Shown here: piece by piece, positions 37,689 to 46,608 of the stretch
How the letters are laid out: the number at the start of each line of letters is the position of its first letter
How positions within the stretch are numbered: position 1 is the first letter of the stretch
From: Mycetohabitans rhizoxinica HKI 454
GTDB taxonomy: Bacteria; Pseudomonadota; Gammaproteobacteria; Burkholderiales; Burkholderiaceae
Direction of reading: 5' to 3'
DNA length: 64,000 bases
Assembly: GCF_000198775.1 (NCBI RefSeq)
Contig: NC_014722.1
Location: 49,094-113,093 of the forward strand
The notes under the pieces: model-generated
Told to the model about the DNA's origin: nothing
Seen by the model: the letters and a program-made list of their open reading frames with translations, nothing else
Database searches by the model: none
Made by a program: the position numbers and the translations under genes

Positions 37689-39305
37689 ATGCTCAAAAAC
37701 ACGCCCGCCTTCCCGACGACGGATGGGTACGCCCGACGCCTGGCGTTGTTGGCGCAGCCCGCGCATCGCCCGTTGCTGGCGCAAGGCCTGCGCGGTGTCG
37801 AGAAGGAGAGCCTGCGAGTCCAGCGCGATGGCACGCTGGCGCCCACGCCGCATCCGGCCGCCTTGGGCTCGGCGCTCACGCACGAGCAGCTGACAACCGA
37901 CTATTCCGAAGCGTTGCTCGAGATAATCACGCCGGCCGGGCACGCCGTCGATGCGATGCTGGAGCAGCTCGATACGCTGCATCGCTACGTCTACGAATCG
38001 ATCGGCGACGAGTTGCTGTGGAACGCGTCGATGCCCGGCGTGCTACCGCCCGACGAACAGATTCCGATCGCGCAATACGGCACGTCGAATATTGGCCGGC
38101 TTAAGCATGTTTATCGGCGCGGGCTGGCGCTGCGCTATGGCAGGGCAATGCAGTGCATCGCCGGCATTCACTACAATTTTTCGTTGCACGAAGACATTTG
38201 GCGCCTGCTGCAACAACACGAGCGGGTTGACGGCTCGCCGCTCCAGTACCAGTCGGATGCCTACCTTGCGCTGATCCGCAATTTCCGCCGTAGCAGTTGG
38301 CTGCTCATGTTGCTGTTCGGCGCCTCGCCAGCGCTGTCGCGCAGCTTCGTGGGCGAGCGCGCGCATGCGCTGGATACATGGGATGCCGACACGCTGTTCC
38401 TGCCGTACGCGACCAGTCTCCGAATGAGTGACCTGGGCTATCAGAATACGTCCGCGCAGGCTGCATTGCGCGCGGACTACAACAGCTTGGACGGTTATCT
38501 ACACAACTTGGCGAGCGCGGTCAGCCAGCCCTATGCGCCGTATGAGCAGCTTGGCACCCAGCGCGACGGCGAGTGGGTGCAGATCAACACCAACGTACTG
38601 CAGATCGAAAACGAATTCTATTCGACGATCCGCCCGAAGCGCGTCACGCAACCGGGCGAACGACCGCTGCACGCGCTTGCGTCGCGCGGCGTGCAATACA
38701 TTGAAGTGCGTCTGCTGGATATCGATCCGTTCGAGGCCACCGGGATCTCGGCCACCACCGCGCGTTTTATCGAAGCGTATCTGTTATTTTGCGCGCTGGA
38801 CGCGAGTGCGTTGCTCCACGAGGCGGAGTGTACCGAAGCAGGCAACAACTTCGCCCGTGTGGTGACGCAGGGGCGGCGTCCGGGACTTGCATTGTCCCGA
38901 GGCGGCCGCCCGGTGCCCTTGCGGGACTGGGCCCTCGAGTTGCTCGAGCGAATCGGGCCGGCCGCGGCGTTGCTCGACGCCCAGGAGGGCGGCAGCCGAT
39001 ATGGCGACGCACTGGCCGCGCAACGCGCGAAGGTCGAGGACTTCGCGCTGACCCCTTCGGCACGTGTATTAGAAGACATGCGCACAACCGGGCGCTCGTT
39101 CGTGCGCTTCGCGCTCGAGCACAGCGCGCAACACGCCGCGGCGATGCGTGCCCGGCCGCTGCCGCGCGAGCTGCATGCCCATTACGCGGCCCTGGCGGCG
39201 CACTCGCTGCAGCAACAAGCCGAGATCGAGCACACCGAAGTTGGCCACTTCGATCAGTTCATTGCGTCCTACCGCGCGTACACGCTGAACCGGACCAGCG
39301 TCTGA
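37689..39305 (+). CDS. gshA: Glutamate-cysteine ligase
   Basis: A 538-residue gamma-glutamylcysteine synthetase of the proteobacterial type, the first step of glutathione synthesis in the cytoplasm. The ATP/substrate motifs GLRGVEKESLRV near residue 35, TTDYSEALLEIITP near 72, GIHYNFSLHEDIW near 160 and YIEVRLLDIDPFE near 338 are present. The length is normal. ATG 37689 has no strong ribosome-binding site. Its 3' end meets a truncated alkA coming from the other side. Confidence 0.94.
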   Translation: MLKNTPAFPTTDGYARRLALLAQPAHRPLLAQGLRGVEKESLRVQRDGTLAPTPHPAALGSALTHEQLTTDYSEALLEIITPAGHAVDAMLEQLDTLHRYVYESIGDELLWNASMPGVLPPDEQIPIAQYGTSNIGRLKHVYRRGLALRYGRAMQCIAGIHYNFSLHEDIWRLLQQHERVDGSPLQYQSDAYLALIRNFRRSSWLLMLLFGASPALSRSFVGERAHALDTWDADTLFLPYATSLRMSDLGYQNTSAQAALRADYNSLDGYLHNLASAVSQPYAPYEQLGTQRDGEWVQINTNVLQIENEFYSTIRPKRVTQPGERPLHALASRGVQYIEVRLLDIDPFEATGISATTARFIEAYLLFCALDASALLHEAECTEAGNNFARVVTQGRRPGLALSRGGRPVPLRDWALELLERIGPAAALLDAQEGGSRYGDALAAQRAKVEDFALTPSARVLEDMRTTGRSFVRFALEHSAQHAAAMRARPLPRELHAHYAALAAHSLQQQAEIEHTEVGHFDQFIASYRAYTLNRTSV

Positions 39306-39566
39306 TGCCCACCGCCAGCGCATCACGCGGCGCACGCTGTGCATCAGGAGGGCGGCGCCGCGCACCGTCACGCGCAGCACACCACCGGGCGCGTCGTGCC
39401 TCACTTCAAGCGTGCCCAGCGCGCCGTCGATCTCGATACCGCGCCGGTAGACCTGCGCATCGACGAATTCAACGCCAGGCGTCACCCGCGCGGCAAAAAA
39501 GCCCACCATGCGATGCCAATCGTACGGCGGCCGATAAGCGATCGACGTGGTGAACACGTTATACAT
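39306..39566 (-). pseudogene. alkA: alkA (DNA-3-methyladenine glycosylase II) 5' fragment
   Basis: From ATG 39566 the frame reads IAYRPPYDWHRMVGFFAARVTPGVE, followed by VYRRGIEIDGALGTLEVRHD and LRVTVRG. This is the N-terminal TBP-like domain of AlkA. After about 85 residues similarity stops where the frame runs into gshA antisense, so the helix-hairpin-helix and catalytic Asp domain are missing. The ATG overlaps the ada stop by 8 nt, the usual ada-alkA operon order. A deletion has joined the alkA stump to the end of gshA. The fragment cannot make an active glycosylase. Confidence 0.72.
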
Positions 39567-40686
39567 CGAGGGTTTCCGAGCCGGGCGTTGCAGCGCGGAC
39601 ATCGCCATCGCGCCGTTCCGCGTCGAGCAACGCCGCCTTGCGTTGCAGACCCCACCGGTAGCCGGCCAACGCACCGCTTTTCTGGACCACGCGATGACAA
39701 GGAATGACCAAGGCCACCGGATTTGCGGCACATGCGGCGGCGACCGCCCGCACCGCGTTGGGCACACCCAGTTCGGCCGCGACCTCGGTATAACTGCGCG
39801 TTTGTCCGTACGGAATCCGGCGCAGCGCATCCCAGACGCGGCGCTGGAACGCCGTCGCCACCCCATCGAACGGCAAGTGCGTCGGATCGGCGCGTCCGTC
39901 CAGGTAGGCGTCGATCCGCTCGACATAGTGCGCGAGGCGTTCAGGGTCGCAGACTCGCTTCGCATGGCGAAACTCTTCGTGCAATGCGTGTAGCAGTGAG
40001 GCTTCATCATCGCCGAACGCCACCTTGCACAGGCCGCGCTCGGTGGCCGCAATCAGTATCGGACCCAGCCGGGTCGAAGCGATCGCATAGGCGATCGTCA
40101 TGCCGGCGCCCTGTCTGCGGTACGCCGATGGGGTCATGCCTAGATGCCCTCGTGCGGCATTGCGCAGCGGCGACGCAGATTCGAAGCCAGCTCCCAACGC
40201 CGCATCGGTCACGCTGCTAGCCGAGCGCAGCGTTTCACGCAGCCGCTCAGCGCGCAAATTCGCGTGGTATTGACGCGGCGAGATACCCATCATGCGACTG
40301 AAGACGCGCTGTAGATGGTAGGGACTCGTGTGGACCGCGTCGCCGAGTTGCGCCAGCGTGACGCGCTCGTCGATCCGTTCGGCCAGCACCGAACAGGCCC
40401 GCGCGACCAATTCGACCTCGCGGGGTGCGCGCAGCGGCTGGCAGCGCTTGCATGCGCGAAAGCCCTCTGCCATGGCGGCGTCGGCGGACTCGAAGAAGCG
40501 CACATTTTCGCGCCGCGGCGCACGTGACTTGCACGACGGCCGACAGAACACGCCGGTCGTGCGGACCGCAAAGAAGAAATACCCATCGGCGCATGGATCG
40601 TGCGCGCGCACCGCGGCCCAACGCGCATCATCGCTCGCGTAATCGCCCGGCGCGCCGCTGGATTGACTGGCTGTATCGTGCGTCAT
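39559..40686 (-). CDS. ada: Bifunctional Ada: transcriptional activator and O6-methylguanine-DNA methyltransferase
   Basis: A 375-residue Ada. The N-terminal zinc/methyl-acceptor domain has GVFCRPSCKSR and FRACKRCQP. An AraC-type helix-turn-helix follows (LAQLGDAVHTSPYHLQRVFSRMM), then the AGT domain with the acceptor site VIPCHRVV. It repairs alkylated DNA and, when methylated, activates ada-alkA. ATG 40686 was chosen because the frame upstream (to 40788) lacks similarity. The downstream partner alkA is truncated, so this strain has lost part of the adaptive response. Confidence 0.93.
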   Translation of the reverse strand: MTHDTASQSSGAPGDYASDDARWAAVRAHDPCADGYFFFAVRTTGVFCRPSCKSRAPRRENVRFFESADAAMAEGFRACKRCQPLRAPREVELVARACSVLAERIDERVTLAQLGDAVHTSPYHLQRVFSRMMGISPRQYHANLRAERLRETLRSASSVTDAALGAGFESASPLRNAARGHLGMTPSAYRRQGAGMTIAYAIASTRLGPILIAATERGLCKVAFGDDEASLLHALHEEFRHAKRVCDPERLAHYVERIDAYLDGRADPTHLPFDGVATAFQRRVWDALRRIPYGQTRSYTEVAAELGVPNAVRAVAAACAANPVALVIPCHRVVQKSGALAGYRWGLQRKAALLDAERRDGDVRAATPGSETLDV

Positions 40687-40959
40687 GACGAGCGAATGAT
40701 ACGTCTTCGACGCAGACTTGGGGGCGACCGCGCGTGATGAACCGGCCCGGTCTGCCGGGCAAACTGGCATGTTGACTCGATCGTTCATGATGGACCCTTG
40801 GCAATGGATGGCGTGTGCTTCACTTTATCGATGCCGCCGTTCGCGGGCACCACGTATCTTGCGCTGTCATTTCGGTAGCGCAAAGCGCTTGGTCAAAATT
40901 ATTAGGGACCTATCATTGATCGATGAATAGTGGGTTGACTCTAAAATTTTCCACGCGCA

Positions 40960-41058
40960 GATGTTGCGTTGCAGCATGAGAATCCGTATAGTGGGAACCG
41001 TCTCCTCCATGTCTCCTCCTGATATGGATTCAGCCCGCTCGATGAGCGGGCTTTTTTT
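40960..41058 (+). ncRNA. Candidate small RNA with two CUCCUCC anti-Shine-Dalgarno motifs
   Basis: In a 435-base gene-free stretch, two copies of ctcctcc (41002-41008 and 41013-41019) precede a strong intrinsic terminator (41032-41058). No gene is open into the terminator from the left. The arrangement of C/U-rich unpaired anti-SD motifs followed by a terminator hairpin with a T-run is typical of Hfq-dependent trans-acting sRNAs. A possible promoter lies upstream (ttggtc-N16-tatcat, about 40890-40917), or near ttgact at 40935-40940. The 5' end is a guess. Confidence 0.5.
41032..41058 (+). terminator. Rho-independent terminator
   Basis: Stem agcccgctc (41032-41040) and gagcgggct (41044-41052) with a 3-nt loop, followed by six T residues. 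It terminates rightward transcription from the candidate sRNA region and shields the MATE gene. Confidence 0.85.
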
Positions 41059-41132
41059 ATGTCGCGGCTATCCACAGTACGCGAATCCGTCGCGTCAAGC
41101 CCTTTCCCGTCATCATCACGACCTTGCCCAAC

Positions 41133-42596
41133 ATGGCGCTGTCCATGAACGAATCCAACGACCGCTTACCGCCGTGCCAGTCGCTGTCCGCCTCCCCGTC
41201 CCATACGCCGGTCAGTGCTGTGCGGTGGCATCGCCGCGTGCTCGCGCTGGCGGTACCGATCATCCTGGCAAACCTGACCCAGCCGATCCTCGGCGCAGTG
41301 GACACGGCCGTCGCGGGCCACCTGCCGGATCCGGCGTATTTGGGAGCGGTCGCCGCCGGCGGCTTGTTTTTTAATTTCGTTTTTTGGGGCTTCGGCTTCC
41401 TTCGCATGGGCACCACCGGGCTCACGGCGCAGGCATTCGGCGCACGCAACAGCGTCGCGTTGCGCGCGACGCTGTTGCGTGCGTCGGCACTGGCGATCGT
41501 GATCGGCCTAGTCGTGCTCGCGCTGAGCACGCCATTGATCGATACCGCATTGCGCCTCATCGGCGGCAGCGACGCACTACAGCAGTACGCCAGCGACTAT
41601 TGCCACGCGCGGATCTGGGCCGCCCCACTGGCGCTATGCAACTACGTGATACTGGGTTTCCTGCTGGGCTGCCAGCGCGTGCGCGTTGCGTTGCTCATTC
41701 AACTGTTTATCAATGCCGTCAATGTAGCGGCGGTACTGCTGTACGTCTATGTCTTTGACTGGCGCATTGCCGGTATCGGCGCAGCTACCGCAACGGCCGA
41801 CGCGTGCGGCTTCGTGCTGGGCGCGTGGCTGCTGTGGCGAAAGCGGCCGCGCGCGCTGCCGCCATTGCGCTGGGCCACGCTTGTGGATACCAGCGCGCTG
41901 CGGCGATTGGTTGCGCTCAATCGTGACATTTTCGTGCGTACGCTGTGCCTACTGACATGTTTCGGCTGGTTCGCGCACGCCGGCGCGGCGCAAGGCGACC
42001 TGGTGCTGGCGGCCAACGCACTGTTGTTGAACTTCCAGACCTTCATGGCCTATGCGCTCGACGGCTTCGCCCATGCCGCCGAAGCACTGGTCGGGGCCGC
42101 CATCGGTGCGCGCCAACGCGACGCCCTCCGTCAGGCCGTGCGGACCACGATGGTGTGGGGCGGGCTCGGCGCACTGTTTTTTTCGCTGGTCTACGCGAGC
42201 GGCGGCGAATGGATCATCGGCTGCCTGACCGATCAGCATGCGGTCCGCGATACGGCCGTGCGCTTTCTGCCGTGGGCCGCGGCACTGCCGGTGATCTCCG
42301 TCTGGGGTTTCCTGTTCGATGGCATGTTCATTGGCGCCACGCGTACGCGGGATCTCATGTGGGCGATGGCAATCTCGCTTGCCATGTTCATGCTGGGCGC
42401 GATGACGCTGCCCGGCCTGTTCGGCAACGATGGGCTATGGGCGTCACTGCTGCTGTTCATGGCGGCGCGCGGTATCACGCTGGCGCGCGTGTTGCCGCGT
42501 CTCGGCGCGCAGTTGACGGGACCGACCGGCGCCGCGTCGCGTCAGAGGCCATGTCTTAGCCGGCCTGGGTCGAAATCAGGCGACTCGTCGCGATAG
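41133..42596 (+). CDS. MATE-family efflux protein (DinF-like)
   Basis: About 487 residues with 12 hydrophobic segments in two related halves. The first half begins LALAVPIILANLTQPILGAVDTAVAGHL, the classical MATE motif, followed by FLRMGTTGLTAQAFGA. The second half has FMAYALDGFAHAAEALVGAAIGA, as in DinF. It exports drugs or metabolites using Na+ or H+. The frame is open from TTG 41124. ATG 41133 or ATG 41145 is more likely as start. It stands alone between the sRNA terminator and the DUF3185 gene. Confidence 0.88.
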   Translation: MALSMNESNDRLPPCQSLSASPSHTPVSAVRWHRRVLALAVPIILANLTQPILGAVDTAVAGHLPDPAYLGAVAAGGLFFNFVFWGFGFLRMGTTGLTAQAFGARNSVALRATLLRASALAIVIGLVVLALSTPLIDTALRLIGGSDALQQYASDYCHARIWAAPLALCNYVILGFLLGCQRVRVALLIQLFINAVNVAAVLLYVYVFDWRIAGIGAATATADACGFVLGAWLLWRKRPRALPPLRWATLVDTSALRRLVALNRDIFVRTLCLLTCFGWFAHAGAAQGDLVLAANALLLNFQTFMAYALDGFAHAAEALVGAAIGARQRDALRQAVRTTMVWGGLGALFFSLVYASGGEWIIGCLTDQHAVRDTAVRFLPWAAALPVISVWGFLFDGMFIGATRTRDLMWAMAISLAMFMLGAMTLPGLFGNDGLWASLLLFMAARGITLARVLPRLGAQLTGPTGAASRQRPCLSRPGSKSGDSSR

Positions 42597-42764
42597 AGCC
42601 GGAACTGCATGCCGGACGATAGCGTTGCACGGCAGCTTGGTCACTCATGCGAAAAGTCTTAGGGCTATGCGCAATCAAATGATCCAGTGCGCCGCGGCGC
42701 ACGGCGCATCGGCGATAATCCGGTCACGCTCGACGAGCATCACACAACGACGGAGGACACTTTC

Positions 42765-42968
42765 ATGGGCAACGCTGTATCGATCGCGCTCATTGTTGGC
42801 GGTATCGTGCTGTTGTATTTCGGCGGCACATCACTGCACTCGTTCAGCAATGATGTGTCGCGCCTGTTCACCGGCACGCCGACCGAGCGCACCATCACGC
42901 TACTCGCTGCCGGCGCGGTGGCATTGGTTGCCGGCATCGTCGGACTCGCGCTCAGCTCGCGGCGCTAA
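42765..42968 (+). CDS. DUF3185 family small membrane protein
   Basis: A 67-residue protein with two hydrophobic helices (VSIALIVGGIVLLYFGGTSLHS and ITLLAAGAVALVAGIVGLALS) separated by a polar loop, the DUF3185 pattern. The ATG at 42765 follows ggaggacac, an excellent ribosome-binding site. The open frame extends further upstream but without support. It is an inner-membrane protein of unknown function. Confidence 0.8.
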   Translation: MGNAVSIALIVGGIVLLYFGGTSLHSFSNDVSRLFTGTPTERTITLLAAGAVALVAGIVGLALSSRR

Positions 42969-43029
42969 AGCGCGCGGGACCAGCGCGCGCCCGCTCCGGA
43001 TGCCACGCGTGCCCGCCGCCCGCCAGCGC

Positions 43030-43794
43030 TCACAGCGGCACTTCCGGCTTGGCCGCCGAGCGCGTGCCCGGCACCGGTGCGTTACTGACGCCATGGTAGG
43101 TGAAGACCAGTGAGAACTTAACGTCGTCAGCCAGATTCTTGCCCGCCGAATGCAGCGTGTTGCAGTGGAAGAACACCACGTCACCCGGGTTCAGCGCCGG
43201 AGAAACCGCCGTGCTGATCAACGCTGCATTTTCGGGCACGTCCGCGCGGAAGAACTTCGCTTCATCAAAACGCTCCGGGGCAAAATCCACCGCGTGTGAG
43301 CCAGGCACGAACCACAGCGCGCCGTTCTCCACGGTCTCCGTACCGAGTGCGAGCCACACCGATATGAGGTCCTCGCGCTTGAATGCCCAATACCGGATGT
43401 CGCGATGCCAGCCCGTCAAACTGCCATATGTCGGGTGCTTGGTCATCATGCAGTTGTGATGCGCGCGCGAAAGCGCTACCTGTTCACCAAAATACAATTC
43501 CATCCAGCCGCGGATTTCCGTTGACGTGGCCCACTGTCGATACAGTGCATTGCGCGCGTATGCGTCGAGCAAGCGGCGTACCGTGTTGCCGCCGGGCGCG
43601 GTGTGCGATTGCGGTGCGCCGGGATAGCATAGATCCGCCTCGAATTCGACTGGCCCCTGCGGCTGCGCAAGCTCGGCACGCGCCGCCTGCTTGATCGCCT
43701 CGCAACGCGAGGCCGGCAACACGCCGGGCACGACGACAAAACCGTGCTGCCTCAGCAACTCGACCTGACCTCTCTTTGAGAAATGCTCCGCCAT
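43030..43794 (-). CDS. Phytanoyl-CoA dioxygenase (PhyH) family Fe(II)/2-oxoglutarate oxygenase
   Basis: A 254-residue protein. The iron triad is visible: His and Asp in GWHRDIRYW (about residues 122-130) and the distal His in HCNTLHSAGKN (about 213-223). An Arg that would bind 2-oxoglutarate is expected shortly after. SLTGWHRD and GALWFVPGSHAVDF are typical PhyH stretches. The substrate is unknown, since such enzymes hydroxylate lipids, amino acids or secondary metabolites. It is monocistronic, running opposite to the DUF3185 gene. Confidence 0.85.
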   Translation of the reverse strand: MAEHFSKRGQVELLRQHGFVVVPGVLPASRCEAIKQAARAELAQPQGPVEFEADLCYPGAPQSHTAPGGNTVRRLLDAYARNALYRQWATSTEIRGWMELYFGEQVALSRAHHNCMMTKHPTYGSLTGWHRDIRYWAFKREDLISVWLALGTETVENGALWFVPGSHAVDFAPERFDEAKFFRADVPENAALISTAVSPALNPGDVVFFHCNTLHSAGKNLADDVKFSLVFTYHGVSNAPVPGTRSAAKPEVPL

Positions 43795-43989
43795 CGCATA
43801 TCCGGTTCAATGACTTCGATTCCAATGATTTTACGTGCAGTACGCCCGGCATGCTTCCAACCCTGTTTTTAACTGCTGAACCCGCGCGCGGCGGCGTGGT
43901 CCGTGTCACTGTCGGATAAGCTATTTCGGGTGTACGCTGAGTCCGTTACCGCTACACAATAGCGCTTCGGCGCTTTCCCTCTCGAGTCA

Positions 43990-44361
43990 ATGATCATGTC
44001 AGCTCGTTTGTCCAAACGCATGTCCGTCACCGTCTGGCATGCCGCTCATATCACGCGTATCGCACAACGGCGCGCCGCGCGCTCGCTGCGTCACCACGTC
44101 GCGCGCACGCGCGCGCTGACCGCGCGTTTGTCGCGCGATATCGCGCAGCGCTGGAGCGGCAGCGTACGCGCGTGGGTGCACTCGCTCGTCCATCTACGTC
44201 TGTACAGCATCTGGCGTGCCTCGCTGGGCCGCTCGGTGCGCGTCACGCCGGCGCGGGCGCTGCGCCATCCGCGCCAAACGCCCCACCTTCGTCTGGTTCG
44301 CACGCCGCGCCGCCATGCCCCCCCGTCCGGCCCCTGGTCACCGTATTTCGGCGGCCGCTAG
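43990..44361 (+). CDS. Small Arg/His-rich hypothetical protein
   Basis: A 123-residue frame with a very basic composition (many Arg and His) and no recognisable domain. No strong ribosome-binding site precedes ATG 43990, and MSARLSK at 43996 is an alternative start. Such a frame could be real (a basic nucleic-acid-binding protein) or just a GC-rich open frame. I list it with low confidence because nothing else occupies this stretch. Confidence 0.3.
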   Translation: MIMSARLSKRMSVTVWHAAHITRIAQRRAARSLRHHVARTRALTARLSRDIAQRWSGSVRAWVHSLVHLRLYSIWRASLGRSVRVTPARALRHPRQTPHLRLVRTPRRHAPPSGPWSPYFGGR

Positions 44362-44426
44362 GCGCCGTGAACGCATGCGGTTCATCGCCTATACTGGTTG
44401 CACGACATGAATCCATGGAGCACGCC

Positions 44427-44612
44427 ATGTCCGGCAATTTTACGGCGGGTGAGTTCATCATTCTGGCCCCAATGGCGCTGGCCGGCGCGTTCGCGTTGGG
44501 CATGTTGCCGGTGGCCTCACGCTTCACCGCAAACGTGTTACGCCTCCTGGGCGCGCTGCTTGGCGTCGTGTTTGCAATCGTGCTGGTCGAAGGGCTGCCG
44601 CTGTTCGCCTGA
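44427..44612 (+). CDS. Small hydrophobic membrane protein
   Basis: A 61-residue protein, nearly all of it two membrane helices (FIILAPMALAGAFALGML and VLRLLGALLGVVFAIVLV). ATG 44427 is preceded by ggagcacgcc, and ATG 44415 is also in frame. I do not recognise the family. It is followed 45 nt later by the end of the converging nodT-type gene. Confidence 0.6.
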   Translation: MSGNFTAGEFIILAPMALAGAFALGMLPVASRFTANVLRLLGALLGVVFAIVLVEGLPLFA

Positions 44613-44656
44613 AAGCTGCCTGTGTGCCTGAGATAATGGGCCGAGCCGTGCCAGCA

Positions 44657-46207
44657 TCAGTTGCGCGAGACCTCGGAAGCGGCGGTCGGCGCCGCCACCG
44701 AGCCGGTTTCGGTATCGAGTCGCGCAACGTCCCAGCCACCGCCGAGTGCCTTGATCAGTCCGACCGACGCGGTCATGCGCTGGCCAGCCAGCGACTGCAG
44801 CGCCTGCTGCGCAGACAGCAGGCTCGCCTGTGCGGTGAGCACCGACAAGTACGCGACGGTGCCGGCCTTATATTGGTTGAGCACGATGTCCAGCGCCTGC
44901 TGGGCCGAATCGACACTGGCTTGCTGCAGCGCGATTTGCTGCGCTAAGATCCGCAACGAGGTTAGGTTGTCCTCGACCTCCTGAAGCGCCGCCAGCACGG
45001 TCTGCCGGTACACCGCGACCTGCTCGTCGTAGGCGGCACGTGCCGCGTCGAGTTTCGCGCTGCGCAGGCCTGCATCGAAGATCGACGCAGCCAACTCCGG
45101 GCCGAGTGACCAGAACCGCGACGGCGCCCGCACCAACTGCGCCAGCACCGAACTGGAGAATCCTTCTTGCGCCGACAACGTCAGCGAGGGGAAGAACGCG
45201 GCCATCGCTACGCCGATCTGCTCGTTGGCGGCAGCAGCCTTGCGCTCGGCGGACGCGACATCCGGGCGGCGCTCGAGCAGCGCGCTGGGCAACGATACGG
45301 GGATCGCCGGCGGGGTCACGTCAAGCGGTGCGGGCGGCAGTGAAAACGTCGAGGCGGGCTCGCCGACTAGCACGGCAATCGCGTGCTCATATTGTGCCCG
45401 GTCAATACCATTGCCAAGCGCGACGGATTGCGCCGACTGCAATTGTGTTTGCGCTTGGATCACGTCCGAGCGCGGCACGATGCCCTGCTTGTATTGGTTT
45501 TGGGTCAACTCGAGCGTGCGCTGATACGCGGCCACGGTTTCGTCAAGCACCTTTTGTTGTGCGTCCGACGTGCGCAGCAGATAATAATTCTGTGCCAACG
45601 CCGCCTGCGCGGACAGTCGCGCATTGGCAAGCGCGGCCGCCGCCGCCTGCTGCCCGGCCTTCTGCGACGCCACCGCACGGGCAATGCCACCCCACAGGTC
45701 TGCCTCCCATGATGCGTCCAGCGACGTGCTGAAACTATTCGATACACGCGAGTGGCCGGCCGCCACCCCACTTGTCGTCGTGCCGTGCGACGCGCTGCCT
45801 GATCCGGCACGGCTGCCGGAGGCCGACCCACTGAGGGTCGGGAACCCGCTTGCACGTGCCTCGGCAGTCAGCGCACGCGCCTGCCGGTAAGCCGCGGCGA
45901 ACTGCGCGACGGTCTGGTTTGCGGCATTGAGCCGGTCCATCAAGGTGTCCAGTTGCGTATCACGATAGATGGCCCACCAATTGCCACGGTCTTGATGATC
46001 GGCTGGTTGCGCCACTTTCCAGCCAGGCGTGGCCTCCTTGAAGCTCGCCGGTACCGTGACGCTCGGACGCGTGTAGTCGGGACCCACCGCGCAGCCGGTG
46101 AGCAGTAGGGCGAGCGCCAGCGCGCAGCGTAGAACAGGAGCGCGGCACGGCGCAGCGGCGCCGCGGCGCGCCGCCGGAAAATAGCAAAAGTCCAAATGCA
46201 TTGACAT
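44657..46207 (-). CDS. RND efflux outer-membrane lipoprotein, NodT/OprM family
   Basis: A protein of about 516 residues. The N-terminal signal ends in a lipobox (ALLLTGCAVGPDY) with the lipidated Cys. Two OEP repeats follow, with the periplasmic coiled-coil helices of TolC-like channels (QAALAQNYYLLRTSDAQQKVLDET… and ALLERRPDVASAERKAAAANEQIG). Such channels are trimers that complete tripartite pumps. No RND or MFS pump or adaptor gene is intact beside it, and only a C-terminal scrap of an EmrB-type MFS gene remains at 46425-46571 on the other strand. ATG 46207 was chosen; the frame is open to 46309. Confidence 0.9.
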   Translation of the reverse strand: MSMHLDFCYFPAARRGAAAPCRAPVLRCALALALLLTGCAVGPDYTRPSVTVPASFKEATPGWKVAQPADHQDRGNWWAIYRDTQLDTLMDRLNAANQTVAQFAAAYRQARALTAEARASGFPTLSGSASGSRAGSGSASHGTTTSGVAAGHSRVSNSFSTSLDASWEADLWGGIARAVASQKAGQQAAAAALANARLSAQAALAQNYYLLRTSDAQQKVLDETVAAYQRTLELTQNQYKQGIVPRSDVIQAQTQLQSAQSVALGNGIDRAQYEHAIAVLVGEPASTFSLPPAPLDVTPPAIPVSLPSALLERRPDVASAERKAAAANEQIGVAMAAFFPSLTLSAQEGFSSSVLAQLVRAPSRFWSLGPELAASIFDAGLRSAKLDAARAAYDEQVAVYRQTVLAALQEVEDNLTSLRILAQQIALQQASVDSAQQALDIVLNQYKAGTVAYLSVLTAQASLLSAQQALQSLAGQRMTASVGLIKALGGGWDVARLDTETGSVAAPTAASEVSRN

Positions 46208-46424
46208 TCCTGTAACCGGATGCGGCGCTCGGCCCGTGGAACGGCCTGCCGCGCAATGCGCAGCATAAACCGCGCGATACGCCGGCGCGTTATCCGCGTC
46301 GCGCTCCACGTTACAAAAGTTTACGGGAATCGGTGAAGCCTATGCGGCCAATACGCACATACGCACGCCTATCGCGACGCACTGCAAGCCCTCAGGCTGG
46401 CCGGCGACAGACAGCACGACGGCG

Positions 46425-46571
46425 ATGCTCAACCAGATCGTCACGCAGCAACGCATGATGATGGCGGCAAACGACTTTTTTCGGCTTTCGTGCCTGGCAT
46501 TCATTGTCCTGGCCAGTCTAGTCTGGATTACCAAGCCGCGGCGCGGCATCGGCCTGGCGCCGCGCCACTGA
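46425..46571 (+). pseudogene. EmrB-type MFS (DHA2) C-terminal remnant
   Basis: From ATG 46425 the frame reads MLNQIVTQQRMMMAANDFF, then a hydrophobic helix (LAFIVLASLVWI) and a basic tail (KPRRGIGLA), stop at 46569. This is the last segment of EmrB/QacA drug transporters (VTQQA…AANDxFxLS…LVW). Further pieces of the same protein can be read just upstream in another frame (AYRDALQALRLAG). It is a leftover of a pump gene beside the nodT-type channel gene. Confidence 0.58.
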
Positions 46572-46608
46572 ACCGTATGTGCCGCAACGGGCGATTCAAC
46601 GCGTGGCT

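Noticed and set aside
39567..40052. Upstream part of the minus-strand frame that contains the alkA fragment
   Set aside because: It overlaps ada in another frame and has no similarity. Only the part from ATG 39566 is recognised.
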